Below, piece by piece: positions 42,583 to 51,721 of a stretch of 64,000 nt of DNA. This DNA is from Aquihabitans sp. G128 (lineage in GTDB: Bacteria; Actinomycetota; Acidimicrobiia; Acidimicrobiales; Iamiaceae): assembly GCF_019048865.1 (NCBI RefSeq), contig NZ_CP077604.1, positions 620,001-684,000 of the forward strand, written 5' to 3'. The notes under the pieces are model-generated. The model searched no databases and was not told where the DNA came from. It saw nothing but the letters and a program-made list of their open reading frames with translations. The position numbers and the translations under genes were made by a program. Position 1 is the first letter of the stretch, and each line of letters opens with the position of its first letter.

Positions 42583-43488
42583 TTGTACGACCAGGTTGCC
42601 CAGAACAAGCGCCGTTCGCTCGCCCTCACCGCCGTCTTCGTGGTCCTCGTCGCCGTGGTGGTCGCGGCCGTGCTGTACCTCTTCGACCTCGGCATCGTGG
42701 GCCTCGTCATCGCCCTGGTGGTGGCGGTCGGCTCGGCCTTCGGCTCCTACTGGAAGTCCGATGCCCTCGCCCTGCGGGTGAGCCGGGCCGTCGAGGCCGA
42801 CCCCGTCACCTACGCCCGGCTGCACAACCTGGTCGAGGGGCTCTGCATCGCCAGCGGCCTGCCGAAGCCCCGGATCTACGTCATCGACGACGTCGCCCCG
42901 AACGCCTTCGCCACCGGTCGCAACCCCAAGCACGCCGCCATCGCCGTCACCACGGGGCTGCTCGACAAGATGAACCGCGTGGAGCTCGAGGCGGTCCTCG
43001 CCCACGAGCTCAGCCACGTGAAGAACGACGACATCCTGGTCTCCACCATCGCCGTGACCATGGTGGGCTTCGTGACGCTGGCGGCCGACTTCTGCATCCG
43101 CATGATGTGGTGGAACGGCGGCCGGCGCGGGCGCAACGACCGCACCGGTGGCGCCGCCCCGTGGCTCGGGTTCATCGGCCTCGGCATCCTCGTGCTCTCG
43201 CCCCTGTTGTCGCGGCTCATGCAGCTCGCCGTCAGCCGTCGCCGCGAGGCGCTGGCCGACGTGTCGGCGGTCGAGATGACCCGCTACCCGCCGGGGCTGA
43301 TCTCGGCGCTGGAGAAGCTGCGCGACGACACCACCGTCGTCCACGCCAGCTCGCGGGCCACCGCCCACCTCTGGATCGAGGCGCCGGTGGCCCGAGTGGA
43401 GGAGGAGGGCAAGCTCTCCAAGTGGAACCGCTTGTTCGACACCCACCCGCCCATCGAGGAGCGCATCGCCGCCCTGCGCGAGCTCTGA
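42583..43488 (+). CDS. htpX: M48 family zinc metalloprotease (HtpX-like)
   Basis: A 301-residue membrane protease. The first 60 residues hold two membrane segments (LALTAVFVVLVAVVVAAVLY); the catalytic zinc motif is VLAHELSHVKNDDILVSTIA, another segment pair follows (FVTLAADFC; LGFIGLGILVLSPLLSRLMQ), and the third zinc ligand lies in SRRREALADVSAVEMTR. HtpX degrades misfolded membrane proteins. It starts at a TTG (42583) and is 60 bases from lemA. It ends with the DTHPPIEERIAALREL tail typical of the family. Confidence 0.93.
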   Translation: MYDQVAQNKRRSLALTAVFVVLVAVVVAAVLYLFDLGIVGLVIALVVAVGSAFGSYWKSDALALRVSRAVEADPVTYARLHNLVEGLCIASGLPKPRIYVIDDVAPNAFATGRNPKHAAIAVTTGLLDKMNRVELEAVLAHELSHVKNDDILVSTIAVTMVGFVTLAADFCIRMMWWNGGRRGRNDRTGGAAPWLGFIGLGILVLSPLLSRLMQLAVSRRREALADVSAVEMTRYPPGLISALEKLRDDTTVVHASSRATAHLWIEAPVARVEEEGKLSKWNRLFDTHPPIEERIAALREL

Positions 43489-43563
43489 GCGCGCCCTGAG
43501 CGAGCGACGGGCCCGCCCGTCGCCATCCACCCCGCTGCCACCCCCACGGAGCAGGCTCTGACC

Positions 43564-44697
43564 ATGGACGAACCCGAGACCCCGGCCGCCGCCTCCCGGC
43601 TCACGCCCCAGGTGAAGCGGGGCCTCCTGGCCGGCGGCGTGGTCGTCGCGGTGATCGCCCTGGTGGCCGGCGTGGCCCTCAGCGGCGGCGATGACAAGGA
43701 CGACGAGAAGGCGGTCCCCCGCTCCACCACCACGACCACCGCCAAGCCGGCGGCGGTCACCACCACCACCCAGCCGGCATCGGGGCCGGTCGCCCCGCTC
43801 ACCGGCCTGCGCCTCACCGACCTCGCCACCGCCACCCGCCCGGCCCTGGCCGTGAAGATCGACAACCTCGACGCCCGCAGCGAGACCGCCGTGCCGCAGC
43901 GGGGCCTGCCCAAGGCCGACATCGTCATCGAGGAGATCGTCGAGGGGAACATCACCCGGCTCGTGGCCATCTTCCAGTCCCAGAGCCCCGGCCAGGTCGG
44001 TCCGGTGCGCTCGGCGCGCACCACCGACATCCACCTGCTCCCGCAGCTCGGCCGGGTGCTGCTCGCCTGGTCCGGGGGCAACGGCGGCGTCACCGCTGCG
44101 GTCAAGGCCTCGCCGGCGATCATCGACGTCGGCGCCAACGCCGCGGGCGGCTCCTACGCCCGTGACCGGAGCCGCAAGGCGCCCCACAACCTCTACGTCC
44201 AGGCCAACGACCTGTGGAACCGGGCTCCCGCCGACACCCCGGCCCCTGGTCCGCTCTTCTCCTACCGGCCCGATGGCGGCGCCATGCCGGCGAGCGCCAA
44301 GCCCGCCCAGGGCGTCGACCTCACGTGGGGCGGTGGCGGCGCGTCGTCGCCGGTGGGCTGGCGGTGGGACCCCAAGCTGAAGCTCTTCCTCCGGAGCCAG
44401 AACGGCCGCCCGCACCTGGACCAGGACGGCACCCGCCTGTCGGCCCAGAACGTGGTGGTCCTGGTCACGCCCTACGGCCAGAGCCCGGCCGACACCCGCT
44501 CGCCCGAGGCGCTCACCGTCGGCGGGGGAGAGGCGTTCGTGTTCACGAACGGTGCCGTGGTCCACGGGCGATGGGACCGTCCGGCCGAGGACAAGCCGGC
44601 CGCCCTCATCGACGACGCCGGCGCACCCATCCAGCTCACCCCGGGCCAGACCTGGATCGAGCTGCCCCGCGCCGGCGGCGCCACCACGGTCTCCTGA
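43564..44697 (+). CDS. DUF3048 (YerB-like) domain protein, membrane-anchored
   Basis: A 377-residue protein with one N-terminal membrane segment (LLAGGVVVAVIALVAGVALS), a threonine-rich linker (TTTTTAKPAAVTTTTQ) and the DUF3048 fold: PLTGLRLTDLATATRPALAV, KIDNLDARSETAVPQRGLPK, ADIVIEEIVEGNITRLVAIF and SARTTDIHLLPQLGRVLLAW. The C-terminal half (VVLVTPYG...GEAFVFTNGAVVHGRW) matches the second domain of YerB proteins. It is likely exposed outside the membrane. The function of the family is unknown. It starts at ATG 43564. Confidence 0.87.
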   Translation: MDEPETPAAASRLTPQVKRGLLAGGVVVAVIALVAGVALSGGDDKDDEKAVPRSTTTTTAKPAAVTTTTQPASGPVAPLTGLRLTDLATATRPALAVKIDNLDARSETAVPQRGLPKADIVIEEIVEGNITRLVAIFQSQSPGQVGPVRSARTTDIHLLPQLGRVLLAWSGGNGGVTAAVKASPAIIDVGANAAGGSYARDRSRKAPHNLYVQANDLWNRAPADTPAPGPLFSYRPDGGAMPASAKPAQGVDLTWGGGGASSPVGWRWDPKLKLFLRSQNGRPHLDQDGTRLSAQNVVVLVTPYGQSPADTRSPEALTVGGGEAFVFTNGAVVHGRWDRPAEDKPAALIDDAGAPIQLTPGQTWIELPRAGGATTVS

Positions 44698-44744
44698 CGT
44701 CGGCTCGGGGTTCCGCCCGCCACGGGCGGGGTACCCCGTACCCC

Positions 44745-45623
44745 GTGCAGAACACGACCGACCAGCGGCTGGCGGGGCGCCGCCGGATCCGAGCGCTGCT
44801 CGTCGTCCTGGCCCTGGGCATCGGTGCGACCGCCTGCAGCAACTCCGACGGGAGCAGCGACGCAGACCGAGCGACGACGACCACGACGGCCCCGACGACC
44901 ACGACCGAAGCCCGCCCCACGACGACCGAGGTGGCGGTCCTGCCCTCGGCGGCCGAGACCTGCGGCGGCATCGACGGGACGACGGCGTGGCTCGACGTCG
45001 ACGGCGTCGGTCGCATCCAGACCGCCACCATCGGGTCGGGCGACGTGGTGGCCATCTTCCTGCACCAGTCGGACCGGCAGGGGATGTGCGGGTTCGCCCC
45101 CTTCGCCGAGCGCCTCGCCGGCGAGGGCGTGCGCTCGATCCTGGTGAACCAGTGCGAGTACGGCGCCAGCCGGTGCGCAGGCGGCGCAGCGGCCGGACCG
45201 GCGGGCTGGCCCACCGTGGCGGCCGCGGCGGTGGCCCAGGCTCGCACCGATGGTGCGACGCGCGTCGTCCTCGTCGGGGCCTCCGCCGGAGGCACCCTGG
45301 CCGTGGCGACGGCAGGCGTCGAGCCAGCGCCCGCCATCGACGCGATCGTCGATCTGTCCGGCCCCATCGCCTACGGCCAGCTCGATTCGGAGCCGGCCGC
45401 CGCACAGGTCCGCCAGGCCGTTCTGGTGATCACCGCCCCCGACGACCCGGACGGGCCGACCGAGGCCGAGGCGAAGGCCCTCCTCGCCGCCATGCCGTCC
45501 ACCGACAAGCGGCTCGAGCTGGCCACCGAGCAGCCCGGCACCCACGGCTGGGCCCTGTTGGGCGACGAGGGGGCGTGGACCCCGAGGGCCGACGAGGTCT
45601 CGGCCTTCGTGCGCGGCGGCTGA
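44745..45623 (+). CDS. alpha/beta-hydrolase-like lipoprotein
   Basis: A 292-residue exported lipoprotein. The signal sequence is RIRALLVVLALGIGAT followed by the lipobox TACS, then a threonine-rich linker (TTTTTAPTTTTEARPTTTE) shared in style with the preceding DUF3048 protein. The catalytic domain has the nucleophile elbow VLVGASAGGTLAVA, DLSGPIAYG, and a histidine at GTHGWALLGDE near the end. The substrate is unknown. GTG at 44745 gives the best signal peptide. Confidence 0.8.
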   Translation: MQNTTDQRLAGRRRIRALLVVLALGIGATACSNSDGSSDADRATTTTTAPTTTTEARPTTTEVAVLPSAAETCGGIDGTTAWLDVDGVGRIQTATIGSGDVVAIFLHQSDRQGMCGFAPFAERLAGEGVRSILVNQCEYGASRCAGGAAAGPAGWPTVAAAAVAQARTDGATRVVLVGASAGGTLAVATAGVEPAPAIDAIVDLSGPIAYGQLDSEPAAAQVRQAVLVITAPDDPDGPTEAEAKALLAAMPSTDKRLELATEQPGTHGWALLGDEGAWTPRADEVSAFVRGG

Positions 45624-45693
45624 CCCAGCGCACCGAGTCCCGGCGTCGGTCCCGGCTCGGGCAACGGGCTTCTGGTCCCGGGTGCCCGCTCCC

Positions 45694-45705
45694 TAGACTC
45701 CGACC
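45694..45705 (+). promoter_or_regulatory. leaderless promoter of pdxS
   Basis: TAGACT (45694-45699) ends 6 bases before the pdxS ATG, without a ribosome binding site. It follows the same spacing as the boxes before npdG and ruvC. Confidence 0.5.
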
Positions 45706-46617
45706 ATGGCCGACACGTCCTCCTCCGCCGCCCGACCCACCTCGGAGACCGGTACCCAGCTCGTGAAGCGGGGCCTCGCCGAGATGCTCAAGGGCGGCGT
45801 CATCATGGACGTGGTCGACCCCGAGCAGGCCAAGATCGCCGAGGACGCCGGCGCCGTGGCGGTCATGGCGCTCGAGCGGGTGCCCTCCGACATCCGCCGC
45901 GACGGCGGCGTGGCCCGCATGTCCGATCCCGAGATGATCGAGGGCATCAAGGCCGTCACCACCATCCCGGTGATGGCCAAGGCCCGCATCGGCCACTTCG
46001 TCGAGGCCCAGATCCTCGAGGCGCTCGGCGTCGACTACGTCGACGAGTCCGAGGTCCTCACCCCGGCCGACGAGGCCCACCACATCGACAAGTGGGCCTT
46101 CACCGTGCCGTTCGTCTGCGGCGCCACCAACCTGGGCGAGGCGCTGCGCCGCATCAGCGAGGGCGCCTGCATGATCCGCTCCAAGGGCGAGGCCGGCACC
46201 GGCAACGTGGTCGAGGCCGTGCGCCACCTGCGCTCCATCATCGGCGACATCCGCAAGATCACCCAGGCCGACAACGCCGAGCTCTTCGACTGGGCCAAGC
46301 GCCTCCAGGCCCCGCTGCCGCTGGTGCAGGAGATCCACGAGACCGGCAAGCTCCCGGTGCCCATGTTCTGCGCCGGCGGGCTGGCCACGCCGGCCGATGC
46401 CGCCCTCGCCATGCAGCTCGGCGCCGAGAGCGTGTTCGTCGGCTCGGGCATCTTCAAGTCCGACAACCCGTCGGTGCGGGCCAAGGCCATCGTCGAGGCC
46501 ACCACGCACTTCAACGACCCCGCCATCCTCGCCAAGGTGAGCCGCGGCCTCGGTGGCGCCATGCCGGGCCTCGAGATCGGCGGCCTCGAGACCACCTTCG
46601 CCGACCGGGGCTGGTAG
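45706..46617 (+). CDS. pdxS: pyridoxal 5'-phosphate synthase, synthase subunit
   Basis: A 303-residue TIM-barrel enzyme that makes PLP from ribose 5-phosphate, glyceraldehyde 3-phosphate and ammonia. Signature stretches include [40 protein letters not shown], the lysine-bearing [20 protein letters not shown] and [14 protein letters not shown]. Ammonia comes from the glutaminase PdxT, encoded 66 bases downstream. Window aminotransferases depend on PLP. Confidence 0.97.
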   Translation: MADTSSSAARPTSETGTQLVKRGLAEMLKGGVIMDVVDPEQAKIAEDAGAVAVMALERVPSDIRRDGGVARMSDPEMIEGIKAVTTIPVMAKARIGHFVEAQILEALGVDYVDESEVLTPADEAHHIDKWAFTVPFVCGATNLGEALRRISEGACMIRSKGEAGTGNVVEAVRHLRSIIGDIRKITQADNAELFDWAKRLQAPLPLVQEIHETGKLPVPMFCAGGLATPADAALAMQLGAESVFVGSGIFKSDNPSVRAKAIVEATTHFNDPAILAKVSRGLGGAMPGLEIGGLETTFADRGW

Positions 46618-46645
46618 CCCCGGTGCCCGGTTCGCCTGCTGCCGC

Positions 46646-46670
46646 CTCCGACGGGCCCCGCTCGTCGGAG
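46646..46670 (+). terminator. hairpin between pdxS and pdxT
   Basis: CTCCGACG (46646-46653) pairs perfectly with CGTCGGAG (46663-46670) around a 9-base loop, 28 bases after the pdxS stop and 13 before the pdxT start. It may reduce downstream expression, which would help keep PdxS in excess over PdxT, or simply be an mRNA processing site. Confidence 0.45.
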
Positions 46671-46683
46671 CCCCCAGGATCGG

Positions 46684-47262
46684 GTGGCGCCGGTGAAGGT
46701 CGGCCTGCTCGCGCTCCAAGGCGCTGTCGCCCCGCACGCTGAGGCGCTGCGGTCCCTCGGCGCCGCGCCCGTCGAGGTCCGCACCCCGGCCCAGCTGGCC
46801 GACGTCGAGGCGCTCGTCATCCCCGGTGGCGAGTCCACCACCATGTCCAAGCTGCTCGACACCTCGGGCCTGGCCGAGCCGCTCACCGAGCGCCTGGCGG
46901 CGGGGATGCCAACCTTCGGCACCTGTGCGGGGATGATCGTCCTCGCCCGCACCGTGCTCGACGGCCGCGCCGACCAGCGGTCCTACGACGCCATCGACGT
47001 GACCGTGCGCCGCAACGCGTTCGGCCGCCAGGTCGACTCCTTCGAGGCCGACCTCGACATCGACGGGCTCGACGGCGGCTTCCACGCCGTGTTCATCCGG
47101 GCCCCGTTCGTGGAGGAGGTCGGCGCCGGCGTGGAGGTCCTGGCCAGCGTCGACGGCCACCCCGTGCTGTGCCGCCAGGGCCCGGTGCTGGTGTCGGCCT
47201 TCCACCCCGAGCTCACCGGCGACCGCCGGCTGCACGAGCTGTTCCTGAACCTCGTGGGCTGA
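46684..47262 (+). CDS. pdxT: pyridoxal 5'-phosphate synthase, glutaminase subunit
   Basis: A 192-residue class I glutaminase supplying ammonia to PdxS. It has [20 protein letters not shown], the oxyanion motif [13 protein letters not shown], the nucleophile cysteine in [11 protein letters not shown], and the catalytic HPE in [21 protein letters not shown] at 46684 or 46693 could be the start. It is the partner of the upstream pdxS. Confidence 0.95.
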   Translation: MAPVKVGLLALQGAVAPHAEALRSLGAAPVEVRTPAQLADVEALVIPGGESTTMSKLLDTSGLAEPLTERLAAGMPTFGTCAGMIVLARTVLDGRADQRSYDAIDVTVRRNAFGRQVDSFEADLDIDGLDGGFHAVFIRAPFVEEVGAGVEVLASVDGHPVLCRQGPVLVSAFHPELTGDRRLHELFLNLVG

Positions 47263-47299
47263 CCAGCCTACGATCGCAAACTCGACCGAGGAGGTCCCC

Positions 47300-48046
47300 A
47301 TGTCCGGGCATTCCAAGTGGGCAACGATCAAGCACAAGAAGGGCGCCACCGACGCCAAGCGGGCCAAGGTGTTCGCCAAGCTGATCCGCCAGGTCGAGGT
47401 GGCCGCCCGCGAGGGCGGTCCCGATCCGGAGATGAACCCGTCCCTGCGGACGATGTACCAGAAGGCCCGGGACTCCTCGGTGCCGCTGGACACCATCGAG
47501 AAGGCCATCAAGCGGGCCACCGGCGGGCTCGACGGCGTCAACTACGAGCAGATCACCTACGAGGGCTACGCCCCCGGTGGCGTGGCGCTGCTCATCGAGG
47601 TGCTCACCGACAACCGGAACCGCAGCGGCTCCGACGTGCGCTCGGTCTTCACCAAGCGGGGCGGCTCCATGGCCGAGCCCGGCGCCGTGGCGTGGCAGTT
47701 CGACCGCAAGGGGAGCTTGCTGGTCGACGGCGGAGCCGACGAGGACGAGCTGATGATGGCGGCCATCGAGGCCGGCGCCGAGGACATCGTGCGCGCCGGC
47801 GAGGCGTGGCAGGTCTCCACCGCGCCCACCGACCTCCACTCGGTGCGCACCCAGCTCGAGGAGGGTGGCTTCAAGGTCCTCGAGGGCGACCTCACCATGG
47901 TCGCCCAGAACCTGGTGCCCATCGAGGACGCCGGCTCGGCCAAGAAGGTGCTCGACCTGCTCGACGCCCTCGAGGACATCGACGACGTGCAGGACGTCTA
48001 CGGCAACTTCGACCTCTCCGACGAGGTCGTGGCGCAGCTCGACTGA
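47300..48046 (+). CDS. yebC: YebC/TACO1-family regulator or translation factor
   Basis: A 248-residue protein that begins with the invariant MSGHSKWATIKHKKGATDAK and continues KVFAKLIRQVEVAAREGGPD, RNRSGSDVRSVFTKRGGSMA. It follows GAGGAGG with good spacing. The family has been described as DNA-binding regulators (for example near ruvC in enterobacteria) and as factors relieving ribosome stalling; both remain possible. In many actinobacteria it lies directly between pdxT and ruvC; here about 6.7 kb with other genes separates yebC from ruvCAB. Confidence 0.95.
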   Translation: MSGHSKWATIKHKKGATDAKRAKVFAKLIRQVEVAAREGGPDPEMNPSLRTMYQKARDSSVPLDTIEKAIKRATGGLDGVNYEQITYEGYAPGGVALLIEVLTDNRNRSGSDVRSVFTKRGGSMAEPGAVAWQFDRKGSLLVDGGADEDELMMAAIEAGAEDIVRAGEAWQVSTAPTDLHSVRTQLEEGGFKVLEGDLTMVAQNLVPIEDAGSAKKVLDLLDALEDIDDVQDVYGNFDLSDEVVAQLD

Positions 48047-48077
48047 GCGGGAGCGACGACGCCCGCCGGCCCGGCAG

Positions 48078-49082
48078 TCAGCCGGCCGGTGGGGTGTCGC
48101 GGTTGACCCAGCCCAGGTCGGGGTCGTACCGCGGGCCGGCGACCTGGGCCGCGGCCTGGTCGAGCTGCTCGAGGTCCGCCGGGGTGAGCTGCACCGAGGC
48201 GCCGCCGGCGTTGTCCTCGAGGTAGGTCACGCGCTTGGTGCCGGGGATCGGGATGAGGTCGTCGCCCTGGGCGAGGATCCAGGCGATGGCGACCTGGCCG
48301 GGCGTGGCGCCATAGCCGTCGGCCACGTTGCGGACCAGTTCGACGAGGGCCTGGTTGGCGGCCATGGCCTCCGCGGCGAAGCGGGGGTTGTTGCGGCGCC
48401 AGTCGCCCTCGGGCAGGTCGTCCGGGGTGGTGAACGAACCGGTGAGGAAGCCCCGGCCGAGCGGGCTGTAGGGCACGATGCCCATGCCGTGGCGCCGGCA
48501 GGCATCCATGATCGGGCCCTCGATGTCCCGGCTCCACAGCGAGTACTCGGTCTGGAGGGCGGCGATGGGGTGGGTGGCGGCGGCGCGGTCGATGGTGTCG
48601 ACCGAGGCTTCGGACAGGCCGATGTGGCCGATCTTGCCCTCGGCCACCAGCTCGCCCAGGGCGCCGACGGTCTCCTCGATCGGGGTCGTGCCCGACGGAC
48701 GGTGCAGGTAGTACAGGTCGATGTGGTCCACGCCCAACCGCTTGAGCGAGCCCTCGACCGAGGAGCGGGCGTAGGCGGGGGTCCCGTCGACGCCGAGGCC
48801 GGTCGGGCTCTCGCGGTCGGCCACCAGGCCGAACTTGGTGGCCAGCACGACCTCGTCGCGGCGGCCGGCGATGGCCGCGCCCACGGCCTCCTCGCTGGTG
48901 AACGGGCCGTAGACGTCGGCGGTGTCGAGCAGGGTGACGCCGAGGTCGAGCGCCCGGTTGATGACCTCGTGGGCGCCGGTGCCGTCGTAGCCGCCGTAGA
49001 TGCCACTGAAGCTCATGCAGCCGAGGCCGACCGCACCGGCGGTGATGCCGGAGCGGCCGAGGGCGCGGGTGGGGAGGGCCAT
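48078..49082 (-). CDS. aldo/keto reductase
   Basis: A 334-residue NADPH-dependent oxidoreductase of the AKR superfamily. The catalytic tetrad is visible as D and Y in [20 protein letters not shown] in VVLATKFG and H in LYYLHRPSG; cofactor binding is shown by [14 protein letters not shown] and [15 protein letters not shown]. It is closest in style to AKR13-type plant/actinobacterial quinone or aldehyde reductases. ATG at 49082. It is not part of a visible operon. Confidence 0.92.
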   Translation of the reverse strand: MALPTRALGRSGITAGAVGLGCMSFSGIYGGYDGTGAHEVINRALDLGVTLLDTADVYGPFTSEEAVGAAIAGRRDEVVLATKFGLVADRESPTGLGVDGTPAYARSSVEGSLKRLGVDHIDLYYLHRPSGTTPIEETVGALGELVAEGKIGHIGLSEASVDTIDRAAATHPIAALQTEYSLWSRDIEGPIMDACRRHGMGIVPYSPLGRGFLTGSFTTPDDLPEGDWRRNNPRFAAEAMAANQALVELVRNVADGYGATPGQVAIAWILAQGDDLIPIPGTKRVTYLEDNAGGASVQLTPADLEQLDQAAAQVAGPRYDPDLGWVNRDTPPAG

Positions 49083-49195
49083 GGGAGAGCTCGCTTTCGA
49101 GAGGACGGGGGTCGGCGACGACGGTACCCAGCGCAGCCCGGTGCGGGGACGACGGGAAGCGCTCGATCCGGTTTCTCCAGGACGAGGTGGCGGCG

Positions 49196-49207
49196 TATGG
49201 TCCGACG
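49196..49207 (+). promoter_or_regulatory. leaderless promoter of the peroxiredoxin gene
   Basis: TATGGT (49196-49201) ends 6 bases before the ATG at 49208. This fixes the start at 49208 rather than at the upstream in-frame GTG at 49187, and there is no ribosome binding site. Confidence 0.5.
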
Positions 49208-49681
49208 ATGGCCGTGACCGCAGGGGACCCCGCACCGACGTTCCGGCTCTGGGGCGTGCACGACGGCGCCCGGCGCGAGTACACGCTGGAGGAGTTCGCC
49301 GGCCGGCCCGTCGTCCTGATCACGTACCCGGGCGACAACACCCCGGTCTGCACGCGGCAGCTGAACGCCTACACCGGCGACATCGATCGCTTCCTCGACC
49401 TCGACGCCCAGCTGCTGGCCGTCAGCCCCGAGGACCTCGACAGCCACCAGGGCTTCAGCGACCACCAGGGCGGCTTCGCGTTCCCGCTGCTGGCCGACGT
49501 CGACAAGTCCCTCGCCCGGGACTACGGCGTGCTCGGGCCCGTCGGCTTCTACCGGCGCTGCGTGTTCGTCATCGACGGGCAGGGCCGCCTGGCCCACGTG
49601 CACCGCGGCTTCGCCGGGGCCACCTTCCGCAAGACCCCGGAGCTGCTCCACGCCGTCGAGCAGGCCCGCGCCCGCGCCTGA
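49208..49681 (+). CDS. peroxiredoxin (Bcp/AhpC-TSA family)
   Basis: A 157-residue thioredoxin-fold peroxidase. The peroxidatic cysteine is in [16 protein letters not shown]; usual Bcp proteins have PGCTxE at this place. [20 protein letters not shown] and [20 protein letters not shown] follow. No second conserved cysteine five residues on is seen, so it is probably a 1-Cys type. It reduces organic or hydrogen peroxides using thioredoxin or mycothiol. The Sufu gene begins 3 bases after its stop. Confidence 0.9.
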   Translation: MAVTAGDPAPTFRLWGVHDGARREYTLEEFAGRPVVLITYPGDNTPVCTRQLNAYTGDIDRFLDLDAQLLAVSPEDLDSHQGFSDHQGGFAFPLLADVDKSLARDYGVLGPVGFYRRCVFVIDGQGRLAHVHRGFAGATFRKTPELLHAVEQARARA

Positions 49682-49683
49682 CC

Positions 49684-50308
49684 GTGGACGACCACCAGCT
49701 CGAGCCGTACCGGGACGTGGCCCCGGAGCTCTTCGACGCCTACGTGGCGGCCTGGGGCCCGGTCGCCACCGCCGGATCGGTCCGCCACGAGGCGAGCGGC
49801 CGGCGCATCAACGTGCTGGTGTTCGTCGAGCCCGACGGCTCGCTGGTCCGCTTCGTGACCCACGGCCTGGGCCGGGCCCCGGCCGCCGACGGCGAGGCGC
49901 TGCAGCTGGAGCTGCTGCTGGCGGCCCGGCCCGACCTCGGCGGGGTCGAGCCCGAGAAGGCCGTCGAGCTCGTGTTCGACGTCGGTGCGCACCTGCTCAC
50001 CCTGGGCCTGCGGCCGACGCCGCCGATGCTCATGCCCCCCCACCGAGCTCAGCCCCTGGCTGCCCTCGGCCCTGCTGTTCGACGAGCCGCTGCGCGAGCC
50101 GGAGTCGGTCGCGGCGCTGGAGGCCGACGGCGTCCACGTCCACCTCCTCGCCCTGGTGCCGCTCCACCCCGAGGAGCACGACCTGCTGGAGGGTGCCGAG
50201 TCGCTCGAGCAGGCCGTCGACGACCTGGCCCGGTCCCTCGGCGACCTCACCTGGGCCGACCTGGGCCGCCCGCCGTCGCCCCAGACCTGGCTCCGCCGCC
50301 CCGACTGA
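49684..50308 (+). CDS. Sufu (suppressor of fused) domain protein, frame interrupted at a C-run
   Basis: A protein of about 207 residues resembling bacterial Suppressor-of-fused domains: INVLVFVEPDGSLVRFVTHG, VELVFDVGAHLLTLGLRPTP, then PLREPESVAALEADGVHVHL and LALVPLHPEEHDLLEGAESL. The first part ends at seven C (50035-50041); with six C the frame continues TELSPWLPSALLFDEPLREP to the stop at 50308. It starts with GTG right after the peroxiredoxin gene. Bacterial Sufu proteins are sometimes immunity proteins to toxins; no toxin gene is present here, so its role is open. Confidence 0.75.
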
Positions 50309-50310
50309 CC

Positions 50311-50484
50311 TCGCGGATTCCTGTCGCCAGGGGTCGGCATGCGACCCGGAGCGACGGGAACCGGCTGTGGTCGCGGTTTCCTGTCGCCAGGGGTCGGCAT
50401 GCGACCCGGAGCGACGGGAATCAGCTGTGGTCGCGGTTTCCTGTCGCCAGGGGTCGCCTGGCGACCCGGAGCGACGGGAATCAG
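50311..50484. repeat. three tandem 60-bp hairpin repeats in a convergent gap
   Basis: Units start at 50311, 50371 and 50431 with an exact 60-base period; the last is shortened and includes the stop codon of the sigma-factor gene. Each unit can fold: TTCCTGTCGC pairs imperfectly with GCGACGGGAA, and an inner GGGTCG pairs perfectly with CGACCC. In the third unit the inner loop changes from GGCATG to GCCTGG, which lengthens the stem (GGGTCGC/GCGACCC), keeping a hairpin. This is not a CRISPR array, as there are no unique spacers. Confidence 0.85.
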
Positions 50485-51677
50485 GCAGCCAGCGCGGCGA
50501 GGCGGGCCTCGAGGAGGCGACGGACGGGGGCCGTGAGCGGGAGGGCGAGGGCGGCGCGCAGGGCGTGGGCGGCCTCGGTGGGGCGGTCGAGGCGGGTGAG
50601 CAGCTCGGCGCGGGCGCCGTGCCAGAGCGGGTAGCGACCCAGGCCGTCGAGCTCGTCGACCAGGGCGAGGGCCGGCTCGGCGCCGTCGCGCTCGGCCACG
50701 GCCGCGGCCCGGTTCAGGCGGACGACCGCGGTGTCGGTCGCGGTGAGCAGCACGTCGTACCAGCTGACGATGGCGGCCCAGTCGGTGTCGGCGTAGGTGG
50801 GGGCGAGGTCGTGGGCGGCGGCGATGGCGGCCTGGACGACGTAGGGGTCGGGCCGGTCGGGAGACCGGCGCAGCCCTTCGCCGACGAGGACCACCCCCTC
50901 GGCGATGGCGGTCCGGTCCCAGCGCCCGCGGTCCTGGTCGGCGATGAGCACGAGGCCGCCGCCGGGGTCGAGGCGGGCGTCTCGCCGGGCGTGCTGCAGC
51001 AGCATCAGGGCGAGCAACCCCTGGAGGCCGGCCTCGCCGGGCAGCAGGTCGACCAGCAGCCGGGCCAGCCGGATGCCCTCCTCGGCGAGCGCTGGGCGCA
51101 GGTGGTCCTCGCCGGCCGTGGCGGCGTAGCCCTCGTTGAACACGAGGTAGGCCACGGTGGCCACCGCTGCCAGGCGATCGGGCAGCTCGTGGTCGGGCGG
51201 GACGCGGTAGGGGATCTTGGCCACGGCGATCTTCTGGCGGGCTCGGGTGAGGCGCTTGGCCATGGTGGCCTCGCTCACCAGCAGCGAGCGGGCGACCTCG
51301 TCGGTGCCGAGCCCGCAGAGCGTGCGCAGCGCGAGCGCCACCTGGGTGTCGGGCGCCAGGGTCGGGTGGCAGCAGGTGAAGACCAGCCGGAGCAGGTCGT
51401 CGTGGACCGCCGAGCCGGTGGGGTCGGGCGGGTCCCGGTCGAGCAGGCCCACGGCCTCGGCCTCCTTGTCGCTGCGGCGGGCTTCGCGCCGGGCGCGGTC
51501 GATGGCGCGGTGCCGCGCCGCGGTGAGCAGCCAGGCCCGGGGGTTGGGCGGGACGCCGTCTCGCGCCCAGGCGTCGAGGGCCTGGACCAGTGCGTCCTGG
51601 ACGGCGTCCTCGGCCCGACCGAGGTCGCCGATCGTGCGGGTGAGGGTGGCGAGGACGGCGCGCCCCTCGTCGCGCAC
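50481..51677 (-). CDS. ECF RNA polymerase sigma factor with TPR-like C-terminus (ECF42-like)
   Basis: About 398 residues. The first 170 hold sigma region 2 (AEDAVQDALVQALDAWARDG, NPRAWLLTAARHRAIDRARR) and region 4 (LRTLCGLGTDEVARSLLVSE, TMAKRLTRARQKIAVAKIPY). The remaining 220 residues are a helical extension (YLVFNEGYAATAGEDHLRPA, AAVAERDGAEPALALVDELD) as in ECF42 factors, which usually have no anti-sigma partner. The adjacent DGPF/YCII gene supports that assignment. The start is uncertain: GTG at 51677 is the first clear one, but the frame is open into the YCII gene and a CTG overlapping its stop is possible. The 3' end lies in the 60-bp repeats. Confidence 0.88.
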   Translation of the reverse strand: MRDEGRAVLATLTRTIGDLGRAEDAVQDALVQALDAWARDGVPPNPRAWLLTAARHRAIDRARREARRSDKEAEAVGLLDRDPPDPTGSAVHDDLLRLVFTCCHPTLAPDTQVALALRTLCGLGTDEVARSLLVSEATMAKRLTRARQKIAVAKIPYRVPPDHELPDRLAAVATVAYLVFNEGYAATAGEDHLRPALAEEGIRLARLLVDLLPGEAGLQGLLALMLLQHARRDARLDPGGGLVLIADQDRGRWDRTAIAEGVVLVGEGLRRSPDRPDPYVVQAAIAAAHDLAPTYADTDWAAIVSWYDVLLTATDTAVVRLNRAAAVAERDGAEPALALVDELDGLGRYPLWHGARAELLTRLDRPTEAAHALRAALALPLTAPVRRLLEARLAALAA

Positions 51678-51721
51678 GAGGCGGACGAGGGACGCAGCCG
51701 GATCCTCGGGGGCGGCCAGCG

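Noticed and set aside
41932-45405. A 1157-residue minus-strand protein
   Set aside because: It is the antisense shadow of lemA, htpX, DUF3048 and hydrolase genes; composition is arginine, glycine and proline rich without any domain.
50311-50484. A short CRISPR array
   Set aside because: The three units are nearly identical over the whole 60-base period; there are no unique spacers, and no cas genes are present.
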